Shown here: positions 6,497 through 12,433 of the stretch, one piece after another
How the letters are laid out: every line of letters starts with the position of its first letter
How positions within the stretch are numbered: position 1 is the stretch's first letter
NCBI GenBank assembly: GCA_934370915.1
Contig: CAKRNI010000065.1
Location: 1 to 12,433 of the forward strand
Reading direction: 5' to 3'
DNA: 12,433 bases
Source of the DNA: an uncultured Lachnospiraceae bacterium
Lineage (GTDB): Bacteria; Bacillota; Clostridia; Lachnospirales; Lachnospiraceae
Notes under the pieces: generated by a model
What the model was told of the DNA's origin: nothing
The model's database searches: none
The model's input: only the letters and a program-made list of their open reading frames with translations
Program-made: the position numbers and the translations under genes

Positions 6497-6514
6497 AAAG
6501 ATTTTGAAATCTTT
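6497..6514. promoter_or_regulatory. AT-rich palindrome upstream of the yicC promoter
   Basis: AAAGATTT and AAATCTTT form a perfect 8+8 dyad with a 2-base centre, about 18 bp above the -35 box. The loop is too short for a good RNA hairpin, so a DNA-binding site or UP-like element is more likely. No known operator is recognised. Confidence 0.3.
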
Positions 6515-6539
6515 ATGAACAGGAACCTTATGGGCAGGA

Positions 6540-6577
6540 AAACACCCCGGAATTCCGATTGGATCTCCGGGGTGTTT
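6540..6577 (-). terminator. Probable terminator downstream of citF
   Basis: AAACACCCCGG (6540-6550) and CCGGGGTGTTT (6567-6577) are perfectly complementary over 11 bp around a 16-base loop. On the minus strand the stem ends in TTTT and then CC, so the T tract is short. It sits about 78 bases past the citF stop and upstream of the yicC promoter, where the cit operon should end. The strand follows from the flanking genes. Confidence 0.7.
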
Positions 6578-6593
6578 AAAAAGAGGGTAGATT

Positions 6594-6625
6594 GCAGCCG
6601 TCTGTGGGGTAAGAAGAGCGGCTGC
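6594..6625 (-). other. Second hairpin between citF and the terminator
   Basis: GCAGCCG (6594-6600) pairs with CGGCTGC (6619-6625) around 18 bases. In minus-strand RNA it comes first after citF, followed about 13 bases later by a CTCTTTTT stretch and then the stronger terminator hairpin. It may be an extra 3'-end stabiliser or part of a tandem terminator. Confidence 0.45.
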
Positions 6626-6654
6626 TCGATTCTATCTGAATTCAGGAAAACTAT

Positions 6655-8226
6655 TTACTTTACATCTGAGGTAAACTCATAATCCTTGATCTTTCTGACT
6701 ACATCGATGATAGTGCCGTCACGGGCCTCGATCACGCCCACTACGCGGTCATCAAACTGTACCGGATCCGGAGTTCCGACCATGGCGTATGCCTTGTCAC
6801 GGAGTTCTTCGATCGTACAGAACGGAAGGTCAACATCCTTCATGCACTCGATGAGGTCCTGTCTTCTTGGGTTGATGGCAATACCATAATCTGTGATTAC
6901 CACGTCAACAGACTCACCCGGTGTTGTAACAGTCGTAACATTTGTACAGATTGCCGGGATTCTTCCCTGAAGCAGCGGAGCGATGACGATCGTACACTTT
7001 GCTCCCGCCGCCGTATCCGGATGTCCGCCCTGGGCACCTGTGATCATGCCGTCGGAACCGACAACAACGTTACAGTTAAAGTTTACGTCAACCTCAAGAG
7101 ATGCAAGGATTACGAAATCCAGCTTGTTGACATAAGCACCCTTGTTGAACGGGTTTGCGTACTCGGATGCGGAGATTTCGAAGTGGTTCGGGTTTTTCTT
7201 GATGGATTCGACAGCACCCTGATCGAAATCCTGGGTATCAACAAGCTTATTTACAAGGCCTTTCGCCAACAGATCACACATCGGAGTGGTGATTCCGCCG
7301 AGGCCAAGTCCCATATGGATACCTCTCTCTTCCATGATCTTTCCGAGGGAGATCGTGGAGGCGATGGAAGCTCCGCCGACACCTGTCTGGTAGGAGAAAC
7401 CTTCCTTAAAGTATGGTGTGTTGACAACAAACTTTGTGCAGTAATCTGCCATCATGATCTTTCTGACATCGGTCGTCGGTTTTGCGGCACCTGTCGCGAT
7501 CTTTGCCGGATTTCCGATCTCATCCACAACACACACATAGTCCACGTCTACCATGGAGATGCTTGCCGGAATGTTCGGGAACGGAACGAGGCAGTCTGTC
7601 ACGGCAACGACCTTATCCGCATACTGGGCATCGACCATCGCGTAGGATAATACGCCGCAATCGCTCTTTCCGCCGTTTGCGCGCATGTTTCCGTATTCAT
7701 CACAGGTCGGAGCGCCGATAAAGGCGATATCGATATGGACTTCGCCGGACTCGATGGCGCGGACACGTCCGCCGTGGGAGCGCATGATCGCAAGGTTTTT
7801 TAACCGTCCTGTGGAGATCGCTTCACCGATCTTTCCGCGGACACCGGAGGACTGGATTCCCGTGATGGTGCCGTCCTCAATATACGGAACGATCGGATCG
7901 TGAGCTTTTCCTAAGGAGCTCGCACAGATCGTGATGTCCTTGATGCCCATCTTATGGACCTCTTCCATGACCATGTTTACCACATAGTCGCCCTCGCGGA
8001 AATGATGGTGGAAGGAAAGGACCATACCGTCCTTGATGCCGCATTTTACAAGGGCATCGTGGATGTTCTCGACAAGCTTGCTTCTTGTCGGGTCATTTAA
8101 TGTGCGGACGGTCGGAGCCGCCTTTGTATATTCATAATTATCATAGGCATAGACACCCTTGAACGGCTCCTTGCCTGTTGCTTTTAAGACCTCTTCGGGA
8201 ATTTCTCTTCCAACTGCATTGATCAT
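6655..8226 (-). CDS. citF: Citrate lyase alpha subunit (citrate CoA-transferase)
   Basis: 523 residues. In the citrate lyase complex the alpha subunit exchanges the acetyl group on the CitD prosthetic arm for citrate, releasing acetate and forming citryl-ACP, which CitE then cleaves. Motifs shared with enterobacterial CitF: DGMVLSFHHHFREGD (66-80), SHGGRV (150-155), GAPTCDEYGN (171-180), a glycine-rich QTGVGGAS (280-287), GGHPDTAAGAK (400-410) and TDYGIAINPRR (445-455). The two-lobed CoA-transferase-like architecture and length are normal and the frame is intact. The ATG follows the citE stop by one base, and a GGGGGA Shine-Dalgarno at 8-base spacing lies inside citE. It is the last gene of the citDEF operon; two hairpins follow. 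Confidence 0.97.
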   Translation of the reverse strand: MINAVGREIPEEVLKATGKEPFKGVYAYDNYEYTKAAPTVRTLNDPTRSKLVENIHDALVKCGIKDGMVLSFHHHFREGDYVVNMVMEEVHKMGIKDITICASSLGKAHDPIVPYIEDGTITGIQSSGVRGKIGEAISTGRLKNLAIMRSHGGRVRAIESGEVHIDIAFIGAPTCDEYGNMRANGGKSDCGVLSYAMVDAQYADKVVAVTDCLVPFPNIPASISMVDVDYVCVVDEIGNPAKIATGAAKPTTDVRKIMMADYCTKFVVNTPYFKEGFSYQTGVGGASIASTISLGKIMEERGIHMGLGLGGITTPMCDLLAKGLVNKLVDTQDFDQGAVESIKKNPNHFEISASEYANPFNKGAYVNKLDFVILASLEVDVNFNCNVVVGSDGMITGAQGGHPDTAAGAKCTIVIAPLLQGRIPAICTNVTTVTTPGESVDVVITDYGIAINPRRQDLIECMKDVDLPFCTIEELRDKAYAMVGTPDPVQFDDRVVGVIEARDGTIIDVVRKIKDYEFTSDVK

Positions 8227-8227
8227 C

Positions 8228-9127
8228 TTATAAATCCCCCTTATAAACGCCTGCTGCTTTTGCCATGGCGAGTGTTCTCTTTGCTCCGTCGTAGAATGCG
8301 ATGTCGATCATTTTTCCGTCAACGGTGAAGACGCCGATTCCCTTTGCCTTCTTATCATCGATCTCGCGGACAACCTTCTCTGCGAAGATGATCTCTTTTT
8401 CCGACGGTGTGAAGATCTTGTGGACAATGGCGATCTGTCTCGGGTTTACGAGTGACTTTCCGTCGAAGCCCATCATCTTGATCATTCTTGTCTCATTCTC
8501 GAAACCTTCCATGTCGTCAAGGTTTGTGAACACCGTATCCCAGCACTGAACGCCCGCCGCTCTCGCTGCCATGATCATGTGCTGTCTCGCTCCCATGAGC
8601 TCCACTCCGGTTCCTGTGATCGTTGTCTGGAGGTCCTTTGTGTAATCTCCGCCGGATAAAGCGATTCCGATGAGTCTGTCAGAGGACTGACATACCTCCA
8701 GAGCATTTAAAACGCCTTTGCAGGACTCTAAGGCTGCCATTAAGAGCGTGCTTCCCTCCGGGCGTCCAAACTCTTTCTCTGCCGCAAGGACATGCTCCTC
8801 AACGGTCTTAACATCCTGTGCTGTCTCGGTCTTTGCGATACGGATCGTATCGGCACCTCCGGCAACACAGACACGGATATCCTCTTTCCAGTGCGGGGTG
8901 TCAAGACCATTGATTCTTACGACTCTCTCAACACCGCGGTAATCGATCTCCTGAAGTGCATGATATAAGGAATATCTTGCTGCGTCCTTCTGGTTCTCCG
9001 CAACTGCGTCCTCAAGGTCCAACATGATGGAATCCGGTTTATAGATGTACGGATCCTTGATGAGGCCCGGTTTCTGGCAGTTTAAAAACATCATGGATCT
9101 TCTTAAGCGTTTTTTATTCGGATGCAT
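8228..9127 (-). CDS. citE: Citrate lyase beta subunit (citryl-ACP lyase)
   Basis: 299 residues. CitE cleaves citryl-ACP into oxaloacetate and acetyl-ACP and has the Mg-dependent HpcH/HpaI (CitE-like) TIM-barrel fold. Visible motifs are LRRSMMFLN (8-16), IMLDLEDAVAENQKDAAR (34-51), VRINGLDT (70-77), AALES with Glu134 as a probable metal ligand, ALSGGDYTKDL with Asp161, and GKSLVNPRQI (223-232) with the helical C-terminal cap. The chosen ATG overlaps the citD stop as TAATG. An extension 21 codons upstream would run through citD and has no family match. The GGGAGG Shine-Dalgarno is about 12 bases away, so coupling to citD translation is likely. The loop after the first strand reads NCQKPGLIKDPYIYKPDS rather than the PGN or PAAN type loop of many CitE proteins. 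Confidence 0.95.
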   Translation of the reverse strand: MHPNKKRLRRSMMFLNCQKPGLIKDPYIYKPDSIMLDLEDAVAENQKDAARYSLYHALQEIDYRGVERVVRINGLDTPHWKEDIRVCVAGGADTIRIAKTETAQDVKTVEEHVLAAEKEFGRPEGSTLLMAALESCKGVLNALEVCQSSDRLIGIALSGGDYTKDLQTTITGTGVELMGARQHMIMAARAAGVQCWDTVFTNLDDMEGFENETRMIKMMGFDGKSLVNPRQIAIVHKIFTPSEKEIIFAEKVVREIDDKKAKGIGVFTVDGKMIDIAFYDGAKRTLAMAKAAGVYKGDL

Positions 9128-9426
9128 TATTTGATGACACCTCCCCACGGAAGATTTTCGGTGATGCCGTTGGAACGGTAGACCGCACACTCAACTCTCG
9201 CCTTTAAGGTACAGTCGAGAGCTCCTTTATCGAAGATCGTGACCTTCGCATTGTCAACACCGAGACGGTCCAGAGTCTCTAATGTGACTTTTCTGATCTG
9301 TCTGCCGTACTGATGGATCACGCTGCTCTCGATGGTGAGCTCGATCGTTCCATCGCCCGGTTCAACAGTGACCTGAGCATCGCTGGATTCCAGTGTGCCG
9401 GCCATGGCTGTCTTCTTGATTTCCAT
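9127..9426 (-). CDS. citD: Citrate lyase acyl carrier protein (gamma subunit)
   Basis: 99 residues. CitD carries the 2'-(5''-phosphoribosyl)-3'-dephospho-CoA arm that holds the acetyl or citryl group. The attachment region AGTLESSD (9-16) puts a serine at position 14, the modified residue known from the Klebsiella protein. DKGALDC (66-72) and the ending NLPWGG are also typical. The frame is open eight codons further upstream to a GTG, but the ATG used here has a near-perfect AGGAGGG Shine-Dalgarno 5 bases away and gives the standard N-terminus MEIKKTAMAGTLESSD. It is first in the citDEF operon, with a predicted leader of about 170 nt. CitX, encoded divergently, is the enzyme expected to load it. 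Confidence 0.95.
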   Translation of the reverse strand: MEIKKTAMAGTLESSDAQVTVEPGDGTIELTIESSVIHQYGRQIRKVTLETLDRLGVDNAKVTIFDKGALDCTLKARVECAVYRSNGITENLPWGGVIK

Positions 9427-9447
9427 ATAATCCCTCCTGTGATCATT

Positions 9448-9498
9448 CACGGTCTGCTACCATTTTTCAGGTGGCCGCATGGTCCGCTGCTGCCATTT
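9448..9498. repeat. Imperfect direct repeats in the citD leader
   Basis: Copy 1 (9448-9465) reads CACGGT + CTGCTACCATTT; copy 2 (9478-9498) reads CATGGT + CCG + CTGCTGCCATTT. Sixteen of 18 positions match, with a 3-base insertion. Copies are 30-33 bp apart, about three helical turns. Copy 1 ends about 10 bases above the citD Shine-Dalgarno. A repeated binding site for a protein or RNA regulator is possible, but no known motif is recognised. Confidence 0.45.
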
Positions 9499-9550
9499 CT
9501 ATGTAAATGTCTTGCCGCCGGACGTTCCGTTTTTCTTTTATGCAGGATGC

Positions 9551-9566
9551 ACAAAATCGCTTTTGT
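9551..9566. promoter_or_regulatory. Palindrome ACAAAA-TCGC-TTTTGT in the citD leader (possible cre-like site)
   Basis: A perfect 6+6 dyad lies about 28-43 bases downstream of the predicted citDEF start. Its centre matches the AAA-N-CG-N-TTT core of catabolite-responsive elements bound by CcpA. The outer TG and CA, which are strongly conserved in true cre sites, are replaced. The position would suit a transcriptional roadblock. This is a candidate only. Confidence 0.3.
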
Positions 9567-9600
9567 TTCCCGCTTGAGTTCTATAACTTTCTATGGCTTT

Positions 9601-9630
9601 ACTATATCACTTGTATTTTTTTTAATCCAA
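9601..9630 (-). promoter_or_regulatory. Promoter for citDEF
   Basis: On the minus strand TTGGAT (-35, 9625-9630), an 18-base spacer containing eight consecutive A, and TATAGT (-10, 9601-9606). The predicted start is near 9594, about 168 bases before citD. The slightly weak boxes suit a promoter that needs an activator. Confidence 0.65.
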
Positions 9631-9641
9631 TACATATCCGT

Positions 9642-9656
9642 CTATAGTGAATATAG
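9642..9656. promoter_or_regulatory. Candidate LysR-type operator (T-N11-A dyad)
   Basis: CTATA-GTGAA-TATAG is a perfect 5+5 dyad with the T-N11-A spacing (T9643, A9655) typical of LysR-type regulator boxes. Its centre is about 55 bases above the predicted citDEF start and lies between the two divergent promoters, as expected for regulator binding. Its right half recurs at 9725-9734 over the -10 of the regulator gene. Confidence 0.55.
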
Positions 9657-9734
9657 GAGAATTCTTATGAGAGAAATTGCGGTGTCCTTTTTCCGCACGT
9701 TGAATTTTCAATCGTGATATGATAGAATATAGGA
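9649..9734 (+). repeat. Direct repeat GAATATAGGA, two copies
   Basis: Exact 10-base copies occur at 9649-9658 (right arm of the dyad) and 9725-9734 (overlapping the -10 box of the LysR gene promoter and its likely start). Copies are 76 bases apart. A second half-site at the regulator promoter would fit negative autoregulation with DNA looping or spreading. Confidence 0.45.
9700..9728 (+). promoter_or_regulatory. Promoter for the LysR regulator and citX
   Basis: TTGAAT (-35, 9700-9705), exactly 17 bases, then TAGAAT (-10, 9723-9728). The start should be near 9735, giving a leader of about 75 bases before the regulator ATG. The promoter is divergent from the citDEF promoter and separated from it by about 70 bp. 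Confidence 0.7.
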
Positions 9735-9810
9735 ACGCAAAATATCAGGGAATTTCAGTTGGAGCGGTGTATTTTTTTACAAATTTTTTATGGAAAGGAG
9801 TGCCCCTCTC

Positions 9811-10725
9811 ATGAATGAAAAACACATGCAGTACGTTCTGACCGTCTTAAAGGAAGGCAGCTTTACGAGCGCGGCAAAGAAACTCTATGTCTCCCAGCCC
9901 TCTTTGAGCCAGATCATAAAGACAGCGGAAAGCAATCTCGGCGCTCCGATCTTTAACCGTTCCACGGAGCCCATCACACTGACTCCTGCGGGGCAGCTCT
10001 ATGTGGAAGCCGCGAGGCAGGTGACGACGATCTCCACAAACCTGAAGAAGCAGGTGGAAGAACTCAGCAATGAGGAATTCGGAAAGATCCGCCTTGGTAT
10101 CTCCGTCCAGCGCGGCATGGAGCTTTTACCGGAATTATATCCGCGTTTTAAAAAACGATTCCCCCATGTGGAGATCGAGCTTCACGAGCAGGGGTCCGCG
10201 ACGATGGAAAAAAGTGTTCTGGAGGGGGAGGTCGGAATCGCACTCCTGACCACGTTTCCGAAGCATGCGGATCTATATTATGACCTGATTCAGGAGGAAC
10301 AACTCGTTCTCATCGTGAACAGAGACTGCACACTCGCAAAACGAATCCGGCCCGGAACGCCTATCGATATTTTAGAGGCAAAGGATGAGACCTTTGTCTC
10401 CAGCCGCCCCGGACACTCCGTCCGGTCGATTCAGGACGCTCTCTTCATCACAAGAGATATGAAGCCGAAGATCGATCTTGAGACGATCAGTATTGAGATT
10501 GGAAAACATGTAGTAGCGTCGAGCCCTGTTGTTATGGCGTGTCCGGACGCCTATGTGGATACCTCTAACTCCGCGGAATCCCCTTACTTTTCCTATCCGA
10601 TCCTCGGTGTAGAGAATCCGCGGCACTTTTACGCCTGCTACCGGAAGGACATGTATCTGACAAAATATATGAAGGGATTTCTCGAGATCCTGCACGCGCT
10701 CCGCAATCCGGCAAAAAACACTTAA
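9811..10725 (+). CDS. LysR-family transcriptional regulator, probable citrate lyase operon regulator
   Basis: 304 residues. Residues 1-60 form the LysR winged helix-turn-helix: MNEKHMQYVLTVLKEGSFTSAAKKLYVSQPSLSQ with recognition helix near SQPSLSQIIKTAESNLG, then LTPAGQLYVEAARQ leading into the linker helix. Residues from about 88 form the two-lobed periplasmic-binding-like effector domain (IRLGISVQRGMELLPELYPRFKKRFPHVEIEL onward). The ATG chosen has an AAAGGAG Shine-Dalgarno 10 bases upstream; an ATG seven codons earlier has none. The gene is divergent from citDEF and 45 bp ahead of citX, so it very probably controls citrate lyase, with citrate or a related acid as a guessed effector. Similar roles are known for LysR proteins such as Bacillus CcpC (citrate-responsive), but orthology is not claimed. 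Confidence 0.93.
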   Translation: MNEKHMQYVLTVLKEGSFTSAAKKLYVSQPSLSQIIKTAESNLGAPIFNRSTEPITLTPAGQLYVEAARQVTTISTNLKKQVEELSNEEFGKIRLGISVQRGMELLPELYPRFKKRFPHVEIELHEQGSATMEKSVLEGEVGIALLTTFPKHADLYYDLIQEEQLVLIVNRDCTLAKRIRPGTPIDILEAKDETFVSSRPGHSVRSIQDALFITRDMKPKIDLETISIEIGKHVVASSPVVMACPDAYVDTSNSAESPYFSYPILGVENPRHFYACYRKDMYLTKYMKGFLEILHALRNPAKNT

Positions 10726-10770
10726 CGGATCCTGCACGGAGTCTCCGTATTTTCAGAATTTGAGGTTTTT

Positions 10771-11340
10771 ATGGAACATTTTTTATTGAGTGAAACAGAA
10801 AAAGAAGAATTAAAACAGTTTATCGGTGCGGAGGCAGAACTGCCGGATATGCTGAATGCCCGAGAGCGGCGTGTCTGGGTACAGGAGAAACTTCTCGCGG
10901 AATATTCAGGAGTTCTCGTCTCCTTCACCCTGAATATTCCGGGTCCTGTGAAGGTCCTTCCCTATGTGCCGGAGACCTTTGAGCTTGCGTTGAAGGAGAT
11001 CCTTCAGGCGTTATCCGCTTCCGGTATCCCGGTCTTAAAGCGCAGTCTGATCCTGGATCGGACAGGTCCGGAGGCCTTCTTATGCGTGGACGCGGATGCC
11101 CTTGATGTAAAGCGTCTGCTGGTGCCGTTGGAGGACGCGTCAAAGCTTGGACGTCTTTACGATATCGACATCATCGGACGGGATGGGAAAAAGATCTCCC
11201 GAAGTGATATCGGAAAACCGGGACGGACCTGTCTGCTCTGCGGACGCCCTGCGAGGGAGTGTTCCAGAAGCCGGACACATTCCGTAGCGGAACTGACAGC
11301 CGCGATCGAGAAGATTTTTAAGGAAAACTTTGCCGGATAA
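10771..11340 (+). CDS. citX: Apo-citrate lyase phosphoribosyl-dephospho-CoA transferase (holo-ACP synthase)
   Basis: 189 residues. CitX transfers the phosphoribosyl-dephospho-CoA group from its triphosphate precursor to the serine of apo-CitD, switching citrate lyase on. Visible family features are the ARERR segment (30-34), LNIPGPVK (54-61), the LGRLYDIDIIG motif (126-136, with G127, R128, D131 and D133), ISRSDIGKPGRTCLLCGRPARECSRSRTH with C154, C157, C164 and H170, and a short C-terminal helix. It is stand-alone, not fused to CitG as in some bacteria. A GAGG Shine-Dalgarno sits 5 bases before the ATG. It probably shares a transcript with the LysR gene 45 bp upstream. Its precursor-making partner CitG is not in the window. 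No convincing terminator follows it. Confidence 0.92.
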   Translation: MEHFLLSETEKEELKQFIGAEAELPDMLNARERRVWVQEKLLAEYSGVLVSFTLNIPGPVKVLPYVPETFELALKEILQALSASGIPVLKRSLILDRTGPEAFLCVDADALDVKRLLVPLEDASKLGRLYDIDIIGRDGKKISRSDIGKPGRTCLLCGRPARECSRSRTHSVAELTAAIEKIFKENFAG

Positions 11341-11489
11341 TGTTCCACCGGAAATCGGTTAAGGCCTTATCTCCTTCCCTGTCCGGCATTCCATATTTTG
11401 TACAAAATCTATATAGAGACAGCAGATTCCACAGTCACGGTTTTTGACATTCCAGACGGAGCTGTTGTCAGAAAGGAACCACCACAACA
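11341..11489. other. Intergenic region between citX and rqcH
   Basis: 149 bp with no gene. It contains a perfect 14-base palindrome, ATTTTGTACAAAAT (11395-11408), followed by TATATA (11410-11415), but a matching -35 could not be placed. TTGACA occurs at 11444-11449 without a usable -10 at the right distance. No terminator for citX is visible. Confidence 0.4.
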
Positions 11490-12433
11490 ATGGCATTTGA
11501 CGGAATTGTGATCGCGAATCTGGTCCGCGATCTGAACGATAAGATCGTCTCCGGCAGGATCTCAAAGATCGCCCAGCCGGAAAAGGACGAATTACTTTTT
11601 ACGATAAAAGGAAACCGGGAGAACGTGCGGCTGCTCGTCTCAGCCAACGCCAGTCTCCCGCTTCTCTATTTTACGGCAAACAATAAACCGAGCCCGATGA
11701 CGGCCCCGAACTTCTGTATGCTCTTAAGAAAGCATATCGCCAATGGCAGGATTATCTCTGTCACCCAGCCAGGGCTGGAGCGAATCGTCCGGATCGAGGT
11801 GGAGCATCTGGATGAGATGGGCGATCTCAGAAGAAAATTTATCGTGATCGAGCTCATGGGAAAACACAGCAATATCATCTTCTGCGATGAGAATAACGTG
11901 ATCTTAGACAGCATCAAACATATCTCGGCTCAGGTAAGCTCTGTCCGGGAAGTCCTCCCGGGAAGAGATTATTTTATTCCCCACTCCGGTGAGAAGAAGA
12001 ATCCGCTTACGATCACGGAAACGGAATTTAAAGAGCTTCTGCACAGCACACCGCAGAATCTTTCCAAAGCGCTCTACATGGATCTTACCGGCTTAAGTCC
12101 CGTGGTTGCCGCTGAGATCTGCCATCTGGCATCCTTAGACGGGGATATCTCCGCAAAAGAATTTTCCGACGCGGAACTCACACACCTCTTCCACGCGTTC
12201 AACTGGATCATGGACGATATCCGCGAGGGCAATTTCACCCCGAATATTATCTACGAGGGAGAAAAACCCATCGAATTTGCCGCTGTCCCGCTGACGATGA
12301 TGGAAGGTGGAAATTACAGAACTGTGAAGTTTGATTCCATCAGTGAACTCCTCGAGCGGTACTACGCGGAAAAGAATACGGTATCACGGATCCACCAGAA
12401 GTCCACGGATCTTAGAAAGATCATCTCCAATGC
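11490..12433 (+). CDS. rqcH: NFACT-family protein RqcH/FbpA (Rqc2 homologue), 5' part
   Basis: 314 codons are present and the gene runs off the window end. It starts MAFDGIVIANLVRDLNDKI, the NFACT-N hallmark, followed by PNFCMLLRKHI (73-83), ELMGKHSNII (121-130) and VREVLPGRDYF (152-162). Around residues 295-314 the charged helices that lead to the coiled-coil region begin. Family knowledge: bacterial RqcH binds stalled 50S-peptidyl-tRNA complexes and recruits tRNA-Ala to add C-terminal alanine tails that mark proteins for degradation; some members were earlier named fibronectin-binding proteins. Glu97-Arg98 falls where Bacillus RqcH has its functionally important Asp97-Arg98, a conservative change. 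The AAAGGA Shine-Dalgarno is about 12 bases from the ATG, rather far, but no better start exists and the N-terminus is canonical. The NFACT-C (DUF814) part lies outside. Confidence 0.94.
   Translation, partial: MAFDGIVIANLVRDLNDKIVSGRISKIAQPEKDELLFTIKGNRENVRLLVSANASLPLLYFTANNKPSPMTAPNFCMLLRKHIANGRIISVTQPGLERIVRIEVEHLDEMGDLRRKFIVIELMGKHSNIIFCDENNVILDSIKHISAQVSSVREVLPGRDYFIPHSGEKKNPLTITETEFKELLHSTPQNLSKALYMDLTGLSPVVAAEICHLASLDGDISAKEFSDAELTHLFHAFNWIMDDIREGNFTPNIIYEGEKPIEFAAVPLTMMEGGNYRTVKFDSISELLERYYAEKNTVSRIHQKSTDLRKIISN

Noticed and set aside
7021..7650. 209-codon open frame on the plus strand
   Set aside because: Lies entirely opposite citF, a clear intact gene; open frames opposite GC-balanced coding DNA are expected by chance.
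9427..9594. Riboswitch or attenuator in the citD leader
   Set aside because: Only weak, short stems can be drawn and there is no terminator-like stem with a T run; no known riboswitch class is recognised.
9313..9717. 134-codon open frame on the plus strand across the citD leader
   Set aside because: Crosses citD and both divergent promoters, has no domain, and would cover the regulatory region.
1..12433. Mobile elements, CRISPR arrays, tRNA or rRNA genes
   Set aside because: No transposase or integrase sequences, no regular short repeat-spacer pattern, and no tRNA- or rRNA-like segments were seen on either strand.

Overview
The window looks like chromosomal DNA from a Gram-positive spore-forming Clostridia, most probably a Lachnospiraceae member. 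The evidence is the gene order yicC-gmk-rpoZ, a pgsA-cinA pair, a ytfI-ytfJ (DUF2953-gerW) sporulation pair, purine-rich Shine-Dalgarno sites before nearly every gene, and Clostridia-like protein sequences. GC content looks close to half by eye. The species cannot be named from the sequence alone.

Layout: (1) 1-4312, minus strand: a tightly packed housekeeping and sporulation run, rimO > pgsA > cinA-like > small unknown protein > ytfI-like DUF2953 > gerW (only its first 16 codons). Several genes overlap at stop/start. (2) 4385-6479, minus strand: the transcription unit yicC > gmk > rpoZ. It starts at a near-consensus sigma-A promoter (TTGACT, 17 bp, TATAAT) and ends at a rho-independent terminator after rpoZ. 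(3) 6540-9630, minus strand: the citrate lyase structural operon citD > citE > citF, with its own promoter, a leader of about 170 nt and hairpins after citF. (4) 9700-11340, plus strand: a divergent LysR-type regulator followed by citX, the transferase that loads the prosthetic group onto CitD. (5) 11490-12433, plus strand: the 5' part of an NFACT-family gene (rqcH, also called fbpA), cut by the window end.

How the genes work together: CitD, CitE and CitF form citrate lyase (citrate to acetate plus oxaloacetate). CitX transfers the phosphoribosyl-dephospho-CoA arm to Ser14 of CitD. The LysR protein is the obvious candidate regulator, because it is divergent from citDEF across 384 bp holding two promoters and a dyad of the LysR-box form (T-N11-A). 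No citC, citG, citrate transporter or oxaloacetate decarboxylase is in the window, so the pathway must be completed elsewhere.

No clearly new system, phage, insertion sequence, CRISPR array, tRNA or rRNA was seen. The most useful second looks are the control region between the LysR gene and citD (dyad, shared half-site, leader repeats, leader palindrome), the shortened CinA without its N-terminal domain, the absence of remA between yicC and gmk, and the small unknown protein translationally coupled to DUF2953.
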